Origin: Dicyema japonicum
Taxonomy: Eukaryota > Dicyemida > Rhombozoa > Dicyemidae
NCBI GenBank assembly: GCA_011109175.1
Contig: RDEW01000027.1
Location: forward strand, 818,703 to 882,702
Length of the DNA: 64,000 nt
Reading direction: 5' to 3'
Below are positions 32,165 to 43,625 of this stretch, one piece after another. Position 1 is the stretch's first letter, and the number at the start of each line of letters is the position of its first letter. The notes beneath the pieces are model-generated. The model saw only the letters and a list, made by a program, of their open reading frames with translations, had not been told where the DNA came from and ran no database searches. The position numbers and the translations under genes were made by a program.

Positions 32165-34830
32165 AAAGTAACCAGAAGCGATATGCACAAGATCGACACA
32201 AGAGAAGAGCTTTGTGAATTTTGCAATAAAATTAACAAAAGAAAGCGGCTGATATGTTGTGTCGTTTGTTCGTCGGTTTTTCACATGTCATGTGTTGGAA
32301 TGATCAAAAAAACTATTACCACCATTACCAACTGGTGTTGCCAGGCATGCCTCCTTCCTGGAACGAAAGCACCATCGACTCCACCTAATTCACCTGAATG
32401 AATACCAATAGATTACCAGAAAACCCTTGAATCAATTGCAAACCTGGCATCTAAACGAAGGATCATGATCAAAATTCCAAAAGCTGCCCGTGTTCCTGCC
32501 GCCGACTGTTTACACGATTGTATTGAAAGGGCAATTTCTTCGACTGACCCAGTGGATTGGACACGATTATTCTACTTTGCACCATACACGCTATGTATGC
32601 CCTGTCAGAAGAGGAAAGATCAGGAATCGCTCACGTCTATTGTAAAGGAAAATATTTGCTTGTTTTCTTCTGGAAATTTGTTCAGTGACTCCCGAGAATA
32701 TACCTTCAAGCCCTCAAACCACGAGAACCATGCCTCAGAAACACAAAGATTGGAAGAGCGATACATCGCAAACTATCTGAAGGTGGAGTCCGGGCCGCCG
32801 TGAGGACTCTAGAAGAGCATAACCGTCTAATTGAGCCAACTGAACACTCCTACGATGCACTGGTTGAACGACATCCTGGTCCGCCAGTGGACGAGCAGAT
32901 CCCTACTTGCTCTGGAGAATTACCTAGTCTGATTATTTCTGAGGGGGACGTGAAAGATGCGATCCTCTCATTCGCCCCAAGCAGCAGTGGGGACTGACGG
33001 ACTCCGTCCAGGACACCTAAAAGACTTAATTGATCAGAATACGGGGAACTCTGGTGTTCGGCTATTATCGGCTATAACGAGGTTAATCAACAGAATGCTT
33101 TCCGGAAGATTACCAGAAGCAATCCGTCATATTATGTTTTCCGCCAAGTTAATTGCCTTTGATAAATGTGGAGGAGGAATTCGTCCTATTGCTGTTGGGT
33201 TTGTTTTTCGTCGACTGGCTTCTAAACTTGCTAGCAGAGCAATCCTTCCGATGCTTGTCAAACAACTGCGACCAACCCAAGTAGGGGTCGGTACTCCTGG
33301 TGGATGTGAGGCGGCGGTTCATGCCGTTCGGATGTTTACTGGAAACAGAACGAACATGCCTTGTGTGGTCCTCAAGATTGACATAAAAAACGCCTTCAAT
33401 ACCATACGGCGCGATGTAATTTTGGAAGATTGTCTTACCCATTACCCGTCTATATATAATTATGTTCATTGTTCGTATGGAAAACCGTCCAGTCTTGTAC
33501 ATGGGAAATACTTCATTCCCTCGTCGTGTGGGGTTCACAAGGAGACCCACTAGGACCGGCATTGTTCTGCCTCGGTGTCGACCGTGTCATGAGATGCCTT
33601 ACTACTCCGCTGAACGTGTGGTATTTGGATGATTGCACCCTGGGAGGTCATCCTAACAATGTATATGACTGTCTACAGAGATTACTAACCAATTGGATAC
33701 GCTTGGTTTAAAGCTAAACGCATCCAAATGCGAAATTGTTAATTATGGATTCTCCCGATATGAATGGAATCGGATCCTATTAATGTTTCGGGGGATTATT
33801 CCTAAAATATCGGAAATCGAGCCGGATCATTTGGAAATACTTGGATGCCCTCTGGCTGAAACTGGAATTAACGACACTCTGTTGGCTAAAGAACAGCAAC
33901 TAAGAAAAACTTTTTTACGCCTTGGGATGCTGGATGCACATACCTCTCTTTTTCTCATGAAAAACGCTTTATCCACGCAGAAATTAAATTACGTCCTTCG
34001 AGGAGCTCCATGTTACCTGAAAATGCAACAACTCGGGGCGATTGACTCCCTATTCCGGTCTACGACCGAACGTATTACTAATGTCGAATTCGACGAACAA
34101 GGATGGGAACAAGCAACCTTGCCCGTTCGCTTTGGTGGACTCGGAATTCTCTCACCATCTGATTTAGCACACCCGGCATATCAATCCTCATTGGACTCCA
34201 ATCAGAATTTGATCATGATGATTCTCCAGCTCCCATCAGAGTCGTCAAAGATCGAAGATTTGGTACACCCTAAAGTCAAACAACTCGGGCAGAGAGACCT
34301 TTATGAGTCTTCTGCGAGGATAAATACGAGAGGCTTTTGAAAATATCTAACCAACACCGACGAGTCTGTCTTTTAACTGCAAGATGCGAGTGGAGCGGGG
34401 CTTGGATCAATGCCCTACCCATTGGAAACGTGGGAACTCACCTAGACGATGAAACGGTCCGCACCGGAGTCTCCATCAGACTTGGATTGAAAGTTTGTCA
34501 ACCCCATGAGTGCCGATGCGGCCGGAAGGTCGACTGCTATGGACATCATGCCCTTGTCGAAAAAGCGCAGGTCGATTCGCTAGACACAAGGCTATAAATG
34601 AAGTGGTGAAGCGCGCCCTCGAGTTGGCGGGATTCCCATCCATTCTAGAGCCAACGGGCTTGAGTAGGGATGATGGGAAGCGACCCGATGGAATTACTGT
34701 CTTCCCCTTCTCTCGGGGCAAATGCTTAATTTGGGATGCTGCCTGTACTGACAGCTTTTCCCAGTCGAAACTTTTGAGGTCGGCAATGAAAGCGGGAGAG
34801 GCCGCAGTTCATCAGAACTATTCTTAACTA
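32165..34830 (+). mobile_element. Retroelement with PHD-like finger, RT and restriction-like endonuclease
   Basis: At 32183 the frame starts with a zinc finger of pattern CxxC-x9-CxxC-x4-HxxC...WCxxC, typical of PHD. After a linker (32465-32990), the RT occupies 32957-33800: VGTDGLRPGHLKDL, GGIRPIAVGFVFRRL, TQVGVGTPGGCEAA, VLKIDIKNAFNTIRR (motif A), SQGDPLGPALFCLG (motif B region) and WYLDDCTLGG (motif C with YLDD), then KLNASKCEIVNYG. From about 34450 a cysteine-rich segment ([20 protein letters not shown]) precedes the PD-(D/E)XK-type endonuclease core: [26 protein letters not shown]. The order RT, cysteine knuckle, endonuclease is that of the R2/NeSL/CRE group. At least five frame changes (near 32800, 32990, 33540, 33700, 34340 and 34590) show it is dead. 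Confidence 0.9.
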
Positions 34831-35500
34831 AGCTAGTCCTAGGTGTGTCTCCCACCCAAATTCGAGAACTTCAAAGGACTCAATTGTTGGCTTACAACCG
34901 GTTGTAACATGAGTACACCAGTAGACCGCCTACATTATGAATCTTGTATCCTTTCAATGGAAGATCACTTATGCATCCGACGACTTAACGAATCCTGTAA
35001 TCTCTGAAACGACCTAACCGAAACAAGAAACCTCAAATATCCTTTCAAAGGAAATAAAACACTGATTTTAAGTTAAGATGAAGTTATTACGTTTTGGACT
35101 TCCAACCAACTTCTAACCAGAATGTTCTCAGAAATTGCTCAACTAATTATCTAAGAAGATAAGTCCCAGATACTCTTATGCCGTTATTGAAACGTCGAAT
35201 AAGATTCTTGCACATTCTCATAATTTATCATGTTTTAAAGAAATTTTTGAGAATTGAACCCCTGTTTTTAAGTCGCACCATCCTTCAAAATCGTATAACA
35301 TTCCAGGAAGAATCGCGAAGTTGAAAAAGCAAAACAGGTTGAGCTTTAATTTCCTCACAGAGAACTGACCGCTCGTGGCTTTTTCTTGTGTGTTTTACCC
35401 ATGTTTCATAAAATTACCTTTCTCGCCAATATGGAGGCCAAGGGATTTCATAGTCTTCTTTATGTCTTTTAACGAGCTCTGTAGGACTAAATCTCAACTT
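34831..35500. other. No gene recognised
   Basis: Spacer between two retroelement bodies. No family motif recognised. Confidence 0.35.
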
Positions 35501-35504
35501 TGGC

Positions 35505-35740
35505 AGGATACACACTTTATTTTATATGGAAAAAAACAGTTATGCTAATTAACCGTAGGAGAGGAGCAAGGGATCAAGAATGCTCTTAACTTCTTTTCAA
35601 ATTAAACATATGAATGAGTCTTGTTGATAATCCGGTTGCGCAGTGTGGTATCACTAATGACGGAGTCAAGTCAGGTATCGGTATACGCATGGAACCTTCA
35701 GCCAAAATGGGCGGCAACGAGATTCGAATCGGGAAAAATC
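35505..35740 (-). mobile_element. tRNA-derived SINE, diverged copy
   Basis: The minus strand shows the SINE blocks TTCGAATCTCG (B box, near 35725), GGTTCCATGCGT, GACTCCGTCATTAGTG, CGCAACCGGAT and the 3' segment ending in AAGTGTGTATCCTGCC at 35505-35520. More diverged than the copies at 41534 and 48617. Confidence 0.75.
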
Positions 35741-35799
35741 TGAATTTTGTCAGGTATCTATCCACATAAGCTATATTTATGTACCAAAAATAAAAACGT

Positions 35800-37500
35800 G
35801 TTCTTGTGGTACTTGCTTTAACGCAAAATCATTCAATGACGGTGGATAGTGCTCATGTTATTCTGCATAAGGGAACTTGTCCAATCTGCCAACGGAGTAA
35901 TGATGAAAGTTCCGAGTCATTTGAGACACTTGTCGACGAAAAGACCATTTCTCTTGTGCCAAGACAAGTAAAAAAGTTGCAAGAGTTTGAGAAGGTGGAT
36001 ATGTGTTTGTTGCCTGTTGGAATCTTCTCCAGAGTGTAATATGCCGTCCTCTGCATATATAACTCTGTGTTCCAATTTAGCCCAATGAATTGTTCTCCTG
36101 AGATAGTTTCTCTTCTGAAAGAAAAAATTCTCTTATTCCAGACGATTTTTATATACTTGCCTATCCCAACCCTTTTCTAGAAGATGTTTCTTCTGAGATC
36201 TTCATAATTTCCTCCAATCATTCCGAAGGGATGGTAGTGGATGAGTTGATGGGCTTAAGCCAAAAGATCTCGTGGATTTTTTTATCTGGACAGTCTGGTA
36301 CATTTCCATCTTGGAGAATTCTGGATCTTGTGAACGCATTGCTTTCTCGAAATATAAAGTTTTCGGCCAATTTTCGGAACGATTGCTCGTCGATCGATAA
36401 TTAAGAATATTTCGGTCGACCTGTGGACTGGGTGTGGGGTCAGATGCGGAAGCAAAGTGTGTGGCGTTAAGTGTTTTCTGAAGCTGAGGAGTACTTTTTT
36501 TTAATTTGATCAGCGCAAAGCCTTCAACTCTGTCAGAAAGACATCCTACTTTTAGCTACAGAAGAACGCCGAAAATCTATCCTTGTCAACCTATCTATTC
36601 GAATTGTTTCCCCTCTTTTATAAAACGAAATCATTCCACCTGATCTCATACTTTTTTCCTTGGCGATCGACAAGATATTTCTAATCTCTTCAATTTATGG
36701 CACCTTGACGATTACAGCCTTGATAATGATTTTCGAAAATTGATTGCACTTCAAGTCAACAAAAAGAAGTTTGAAGTGGTTAAATTGACCATGGATGTGG
36801 AATCTTTTATTTTCTTGAAAAAAACAAATGGAGAATACTGTCCCAGATATTCGGATTACAGACTTCCGCTCTCTGGACTTTCCTCTTGAGAGCTCTGGGG
36901 GTGCAAGAAGACTTGTCTGCATCAATCAACTGGTGTTTGGTTAAATACTTATTCATGTGTTGAAATTGGCAACCTGAAGACGATGATACAGTGAGGATAG
37001 CCATATCGCCTTTTCTTAATCTTAAAGTGTGTGCTGAACAAAAATGTCAATGTGGACGTTGGATCGATTGGTTATCATCCCATATGAGTGTCTACTGTTC
37101 CCCCGGCATGTCTGTCTCAGCATGACGCTAGAATGAGCTTTGCTACGCTAACCACGATCTATTTTTGAAACCCACTGTTCTCTCCTGAAGAGATGACACA
37201 CATCCCGATGGGATGACGATTTCCCCTTTCACAAATGGACGAACTCTGGTTTGAGATGCTACGTGTATTGACACGTGCTCTCAGAAAAAATTTGACTCAG
37301 GCATGCTTCTAAGCAAGTCGAGGATCAAAAGAATAAGAAATACTGAAGTATTTCGAAAATCATTTGTTTGTCCCATTCGCTGTTGAGACGTCAGGAATCC
37401 TTGGGCAACAAACGGACGACGACATTTAATGATGCAAAAAGTCACCAAGAATCTACATGAGACTGAATGATATCAAAAGAGTATCTCGATAATCCAATAG
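35800..37500 (+). mobile_element. Decayed second copy of the endonuclease-type retroelement
   Basis: Frames are interrupted throughout but landmarks follow the order of the 32165-34830 copy. NLWHLDDYSLDNDF at about 36690-36730 equals NVWYLDDCTLGGHP, SIGYHPI near 37070 lies in the cysteine-rich region, and the C-terminal ENHLFVPFAVETSGILGQQ at about 37357-37410 equals VQPVVVETSGVFGPK. The most open stretch, 35806-36039, contains CPICQRSND. Confidence 0.65.
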
Positions 37501-37660
37501 CCTGACTATACAAGCTACACATAGTCGAATTTAAATAAATTAATAAAAACATATGATCTTTTTTTAAATGTTTGGTTATTAAACAAATAATTAATATTTT
37601 TTTAAACTATTTAATAAGCTAAATAAATATATAAAAGATTAATATTAATTTATTCCACAG

Positions 37661-38882
37661 ATGCGTGTTTTCTTAGACGGATGGTATTTCTATGTATAAT
37701 GTGAAGTTTTGACCTGATCCACTACGGACATGCGAATGCCTTGTATAAAGTATTTATTTTTTATATATTCTGGCCAAATGTTTTGGCCATGATTTAGTCG
37801 TAGGGGTTCACTCTGATGGTACTATTTAAGACTAATCCTTTAAGAGGACATTGCTCAAGTGAAGGCACAGCCTGTGTTTCCCTTGGAAGAACGACTGAAG
37901 ATCATGGAATCATTCCGTTGGATCATTCAAGTTACGACATTTTCTTATCACGAGGTTATATCGAGCTCTCCTTACGTCATACAGCTTGAGAATTTGGACG
38001 AGTATAACTGTGATTTTTGTGCCCACGCCGGTTTCTTTGTTTATAAATCATTTTAGATGATATAACACGTGACTCGAACAACGAGGACTGCTACAGGTTT
38101 ATCAAAGCGAGTAGGCGATATTTGTAGGCCAAGGACTAACTCATAGGGAATACAAGAGGACCGTTGGGATTTCAGCCACAGATTTAATTGATAGGTCGGT
38201 CGATGTTAGTAAATTTTGCAGAATTTTAAAATATGGAATTTCTCAGATTGAACGACCATTTGACAGCAGTCTCTATCCTTCGGCTAGAGTAATTGGAAAT
38301 TTTATCGGGCCTGCCAAACCAAGAACTAAAAACTCAACAGTCGTTTATGTAGACGGGACGTTTGATATTTATCGTTGATAGTTTTCTGGATTTTTAGACG
38401 TGGGGATCGTCTCCTTTATTGAGAAGGCAAAGGAGCTCGGGGACTACCTCATTGTTGGATTGTACTCTGATCAGAGAGTCCGTCAGTTAAAGGGAAACTA
38501 TCCTATTTGCTCGATTCATGAGAGAATGATGGTCCTCTTGGCCAACAAAAATATCGACGATTTGATCGTTGATGCTCCCTTTGAGGTTAACGAGGAATTC
38601 GTCAATTATCTTGAGGTTTGAAGCCGACTAATATTATTAGATTGACTTGGTGTGTTACGGAAGGACCAAGTTCACTTCTCAACCTGAAGTCGATCCATAC
38701 AAGGTTGATCTATTTTATGTACTTAAGTACCCCAGAGAAAAGGGAATTTTGAAAGAGGTCGATTCTGGCAGTGATGTGACTACTGAGACGATTATACAAA
38801 GGGTACAATCGAAAAGGTGTCGTTTTTGATTGTTTGTAGTGAACTTTACGAAGAGAGGAATGAAAAAAAGAAAAATAACTAA
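37661..38882 (+). CDS. PCYT2: Ethanolamine-phosphate cytidylyltransferase
   Basis: The enzyme makes CDP-ethanolamine from CTP and phosphoethanolamine, the rate-controlling step of the Kennedy pathway to phosphatidylethanolamine. Ten introns of 23-26 nt (37684-37706, 37750-37772, 37819-37844, 37931-37954, 38031-38056, 38124-38146, 38374-38397, 38616-38640, 38704-38727, 38817-38839) are removed to give an unbroken 326-aa frame. The first cytidylyltransferase fold has VFLDGCFDLIHYGH with an intact HxGH, HSDEDIAQVKAQPVF, SSPYVIQLENLDEYNCDFC and KRTVGISATDL. The second has VVYVDGTFDIYHVGIVSF, GNYPICSIHERM, IDLVCYGRTKF and KEVDSGSDVTTETIIQR. In the second fold HxGH reads HVGI. The second intron ends TG instead of AG. 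The tail SELYEERNEKKKNN matches the charged C-terminus of the family. Confidence 0.95.
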
Positions 38883-39579
38883 TTTAACAATTTAAGAAAA
38901 TACACTAATTTTTTTAATAGGACAGAAATATAGATTTAATTTTGTGGTATTGATTATTTTTGTGGTATACATTTAATCATTAAATTCAAAATTATTCGAA
39001 ATCAAGCATTTAAACGACAGTTTTAGTATTTTGAGCAGCCGGCATAGTTGTCAGTTCTGTTGCTCTGTCATGATTAGTTGTGGGTTGGATTTCTACACCG
39101 CTACCTGGTCGAAAGATTTAGTTCTGCTCTCTGTCTTCTTAAATTGTTATGAGGTGTCATGTGATCCACCTGTCTTAAAAGACTCACAATGTTGGCCGGT
39201 CTCCAAAATGATACATCTTCCCTACTTCGCTGGAGGGGTTCTAAAATGACGGATATGAATGGACAGGATGCATTTCATCCTGGCCGTGGAAACTGGTAGA
39301 CGTTAAATGACTCTTGACCTCCTTCCGTTATATCCTGAGTTATTATATAAAGAAATATTTGAGCTGGAGTTAATATTAAAATTTTATCCCCCATGAGCTT
39401 CTGTAGACGGAAGGGAGAATACCGAGCTAAGGTTATGGCTCTGTAGGGATCACATAGAATAAATTCATTCTACCACGATCCACGAAAATGTCAACTGTTC
39501 AATTTTGAATTCTTTTACTTCGAATCAAGACCAGACGTTCAGAGGAATAAAATGACTTAAGAAAATATCAACTACTATG
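38883..39579. other. Intergenic sequence with possible element remnant
   Basis: 3' flank of PCYT2. At 39235-39310, TAAAATGACGGATATGAATGGACAGGATGCAT resembles 30785-30830 (AAATGGCGGATATGATTGGAC), a short shared block of unknown origin. No gene. Confidence 0.35.
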
Positions 39580-39895
39580 TTTTTTAAATTGGAGGTATAT
39601 TTTTAAGGCATAAGATAATAAACGGAACCGTAAAGCGTGATCTGAACTCTGCTGGATACCCCAGCATATTGGAATCGGTCGTCCTGGATAGAGGGACGGA
39701 AAACTTTCGGACATAATTATAATCTTCTCGCTTGAGGAGGGAAGCCATTTGTATGAATTTTACGTGAGATTCCATTTTGAGATTGACGAGAAGCTTGAAA
39801 AAATAATTGAAGGTATAGTCCAGAGCATCTATAGCAAAATGATTCTAAGACGGAATAGCCAAGCAGTCAGGGCGGCCGTTATAAAACTATTTCTT
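39580..39895 (+). mobile_element. 3' end of the endonuclease-type retroelement
   Basis: Reads RHKIINGTVKRDLNSAGYPS, then ILESVVLDRGTENF (endonuclease region, equal to [20 protein letters not shown] in the 32165 copy), then MILRRNSQAVRAAVIK, the C-terminal end. The 3' end lies about 70 bp from the 3' end of the oppositely oriented tRNA-Ser gene. This end, with the tRNA, is duplicated at 44825-45030. Confidence 0.7.
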
Positions 39896-39966
39896 AATTC
39901 TATTTTATAAATTCGTTAACTTAAAATGGCCTAAATAAAGTAGTTATATTTAAGAAATATTAAAAA

Positions 39967-40047
39967 CGCATTGGCAGGATTCGAACCTGCGCGGGCGAAC
40001 CCCAGCAGCTTTCTAGGCTGCCGCCTTAACCGCTCGGCCACCAATGC
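39967..40047 (-). tRNA. tRNA-Ser(AGA)
   Basis: The minus strand folds as a class II tRNA: acceptor stem GCATTGG / CCAATGC, A box TGGCCGAGCGG, anticodon stem GCAGC / GCTGC with loop CTAGAAA (anticodon AGA, reading UCU), a long variable arm (TGGGGTTCGCCCGCG region), and B box GGTTCGAATCC. The discriminator base is G, as usual for tRNA-Ser. A run of five T follows at 39966-39962 as a Pol III terminator. No intron. All stems pair, so it looks functional. Confidence 0.97.
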
Positions 40048-40439
40048 ATTATCCATTCAATTATCATTTTAAAACCATTACTTATATTATTTTTAGACAA
40101 TATTTAAATCGTTTTATAATTTATAAACTATTCTACTTAGAATTTAATCCTTAATTAATATATTAAACAAAATTGAGTTGTTTGTACATTCTTTAATCTC
40201 ATATTCTATTTAATTCAATTGATGTGCTCTCATATAATTTCAACAAATTTCTTCTCCTCGAAATTAAATTTTAAGGGTGCATTTCAGGCTTTGGGCTGTT
40301 TCTCAATAGTGAGAGCTCATCTTGATAAAAAAAGACATGCTATGAAAAGAAACAACTTCTGACACAATCTCACCAATCTCCTATCTTTTCGAGCAATCGT
40401 CGACTAATTTGAAGTTAGAGACAAAGTTGGACGTCTGAA

Positions 40440-41838
40440 GTGGACCAAGCTACTCGAGCATAATTCATAAAATATCTCGTGGTGAATTCCCTTAGATCCT
40501 CTACTAAGAACGATTTGTGATTCTTTCAAATGACCCTCCTGCGAATTTTTATTATATTTCTGACATTATTTAAGCTGGACAATGAACATACGAAACTCTC
40601 ATATTTCTCTCGGAAGAATAGCGATTGAACAGAATACATGTAAGTCAAACTGGCTAAGTTTAAGAAGCAGCTCAAAGAAACAATAGTACCTGCCAAACAG
40701 AAATGAAAATAACAGGTTTGACGATGATACGATGGATACATTTCGCCAATGTGGATATCGAAAGGCAAAGAAGGGTGAATTTGGGCGAATCCTGCTTGTA
40801 TTCAGAATGAGAAAAAAATTTGAACCCACAGATCTAGAAAAACCCCAGAAAAAAATTGATGAATATAAAGTTGCAGCCAATGACTCTATTGGCAGCTTCC
40901 TGGATTGCGGACAGTTTTAGGAGAGAAGATCTGGAAATAGTCATTGACCACGACTCATTTACGTATGTCAATGCCGGTTGTGCAAATTGCGATCATCGCA
41001 AGATAATACGTGGAAATTAAACTCCAAATGTTCCACATTGGGATCGCATATCTGGATGTGTGCCATACCCCATAGACCTTGAGGAAAATTGCATGCTCAA
41101 TTAATACAAGTCGGTTACAAATTGTATGAACAGAAAATTGACAGACTATATTGAGGCATACAGTCTGATCAGCGACAGTCAATTAAGAACTCGAGAATGC
41201 GTCAAGGGGCTAAGGTACAGGCAACAATTGACCAGTGAATTAACCAGCAGAATTGAAATAATTTAAAAATTGTGTGGATGGATGTAAAGAAAGCTTTTAA
41301 CTTGGTTGATCGTGATTTTCTGTATAGGTTTCTCGACAATTTGAATTTCCTTACTGGATCGTGAATTTCGTGAAAAACTTTGTCACAAAGTGGAAAATTA
41401 AGTTGAATTTACGTTCAAAGAAATTTGGAAAATTAAAATGATGGGAAGATACTCCAAGGTGACTTTTGTCACCGTAGATATTCGTGATAGACCCATTGAA
41501 CAGGATATTAAATGCAACATACCCCAAAGTGTGGCTTAGTGGTTAGGTGTCGGGCTTAAGTGGCTTAGGCTACGGGTTCGAATCTCGCTGCTGTTCACCT
41601 GCTGGAAGGTTCCACGCATCTACGATGCAGTAATGGTTTGACGAGTGACGCCGTCATCAGTGAATACTCACTGCGGAACTGGATTTGTCTAGAAAGGACA
41701 CTCACACAAGAAAAAGAAAAAAGAAGTGAAGATCATTCCTTGGTTCTACGATTAGTTAAATTAACTGTTCTTTACTTAAATAAAGTGTGTGTCCTGCCTA
41801 TGCGGAGCTATAAAATACTATGGCTCTCGTGAAATGGC

Positions 41839-41871
<33 letters not shown>

Positions 41872-42490
41872 CCCCAAAGTGGCTATAGATAACCACGACT
41901 ATAGATCTATTCCGCAACAAACCACCAACCTTTTATGGACAACCTAAAAATATTTTCCCAAAGGTAAGCCATAGGAATGAGGATTATAAATTGGGGTTAA
42001 TACTTCCTTTATGGCGCTGGAGTTGGATGAAATGCCGAAAAGTCTTCTACTAATGTCCAAGAGTTGGGGTCTGAAGCTAGTTTGCTTGATGGAATGAGTT
42101 GATATAGATTTCATGGAAAATTAGAGGACAAAAAACAACGTCTTAAAAACGTTCAAATTAATCTTCGATGTGGTAAAAATGAGGATAGGCAACATGGTAG
42201 ACGACTTTTTTTTCGACTGTTTGATGAGATCACTTCAACATTGTCGAATTATCCCTATTATTATCGAACATGGATAACTCTCTAAAATCTGAAGGAATCC
42301 TATGTTTTACATACGACCATAATTTATTCTTCAACAATTTGGGGAAAAGTGCAGCTTCTGTAATTCTGCAAAGAAAAGTGTTTTCCACTTTGGAAGCAAG
42401 GTGTGGTAAAATGATGAACATTGATTTTCGATGACATAATAAAGTAGTGAGATGCATACATCTGCATCTATGTGGCAATATGGAATAAAA
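40440..42490 (+). mobile_element. Decayed LINE (other family) containing a SINE
   Basis: At about 41270-41370 the plus strand reads VWMDVKKAFNLVDRDFLYRF, an RT motif A region unlike that of the main family. Upstream (40732-40917) an open stretch is lysine-rich without motifs. Downstream, at 42230-42480, decayed C-terminal sequence (SLLLSNMDNSLK, NKVVRCIHLHLC) resembles the region after RT in R4/Dong or L1-like elements. The SINE at 41534-41870 is inserted in it with a target duplication. Confidence 0.5.
41534..41870 (+). mobile_element. tRNA-derived SINE, full-length copy
   Basis: The tRNA-like head has an A box (TGGCTTAGTGG) and B box (GGTTCGAATCT). The body has GACGAGTGACGCCGTCATCA and CACTGCGGAACTGGAT blocks, and an A/G-rich segment (ACAAGAAAAAGAAAAAAGAA). 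The 3' part has TTACTTAAATAAAGTGTGTG and GCGGAGCTATAAAATAC, ending in an (ATT)n tail of about ten units. The sequence ATACCCCAAAGTG flanks it on both sides (41519-41531 and 41869-41881), a target-site duplication of about 13 bp. A good reference copy for the family. Confidence 0.95.
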
Positions 42491-42499
42491 CAGTCAAAG

Positions 42500-43425
42500 A
42501 GTTTGAAAAATCACCACGTGCAATCCACAGTCGCTATGAGGCTGTATTGATTCTAGTAGATACGACAGTAAGTACCGATATCGATGGTTCTGATCGAAAT
42601 TGAGGCGCCTTGCAATATTTATTGAAAAAGTAGAAGTGTTTTTTTTTTAATTTTTTTCTTAGAAAAATTGAATAATTTTTGAATGAGAAAGAGTTTTAGG
42701 CGATTGAAATTGAGGTTTTATTGCCTAAAATATTTCTGATATTATCTGATGAAAATGGAAATCAGTTATTTTCCCAATGAAGCATACTTGAAGTTTTTAA
42801 TGCAAAAAATAGGCGAATTGTTTATCGTTGCAATGGTAATTGCGTTTGATAGACAGAATCTGGTACCATTGGTCAACTTACAAAGCATCCCCCTCTACGA
42901 AATTTTTTAAAATACTTAGAAATCACCAGATATATGAGAAGATTCCGAGCCCGTTATAGATGGTGGTTCATGATGCTCGTCCTTGTCGATTCAGCCCCCC
43001 TTGTTGGCCTGGAATCATTTAGATGGGACATTCTTAACCAAGTAGTCCTGCAGCAATAATTCCTGGTGGAACTAAATACGATATCGCCTTTTGGAATTAG
43101 AAATTACAGGAGGCAACTTCAACATATAAAGGGTTACTCAAAGATGGGATGAGACTACCAGGGGCGAGATTAACGACTTCTCGGACACGTTTGGGATTCT
43201 CAATTGGACTTGCAGATATAACGTCCGAATGGGCTGGCAGGCTGCCACCGGACACTTTGCAAGACATTGTAATGGAGCAAGAAGGTCCCTTCGCCGTGAA
43301 GGAAGTAAAGTCCTGCGGAATGCCAGGAACAAACCAACGGAAGATTATTTATCAACCCGATGGTCAACCAGCAACGGAGTGAGCTATAGTGGCTGCCCGG
43401 TGACTAGGAAAGCTGGGCCTCTGTG
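42500..43425. other. Unassigned sequence
   Basis: AT-rich 42600-43080. At 43140-43420 both strands have short open frames of higher GC (for example GLADITSEWAGRLPPDTLQD on the plus strand) that I cannot assign; they may be remnants of an element coding region. Confidence 0.3.
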
Positions 43426-43429
43426 AGAA

Positions 43430-43625
43430 GATCAGATGATTATTGAGCGAAACACGAAAGGCAGAATTCCTCCTACCCACGAAACACAAGTCATTATTAT
43501 TAACCTCAGGCTTACATTCTTTTGTAAGTCCAGCACAGTCATAACTAATTAATCCAAGGAAAAAACCCAAGGAGAACATCTGCTTTGCCGACCAAATCCA
43601 TCTTCCAATAGTACATTACAGGCTT
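43430..43625 (-). repeat. Dispersed repeat, copy 1 (family with 57990-58185)
   Basis: The minus strand shares GATTTGGTCGGCA, TCCTTGGATTAATTAGTT, TGTGCTGG (TGTGTTGG in the partner) and TAAGCCTG(A/G)GGTTA(A/G)TAATAAT with the plus strand at 58050-58170. The partner is joined directly to an RT fragment, so it may be a piece of a LINE coding region. No function recognised. Confidence 0.7.

Noticed and set aside
34337-34827. Stand-alone nuclease gene (RPDG...WDAACTD)
   Set aside because: It is the endonuclease domain of the retroelement, directly following its RT and cysteine-rich segment.
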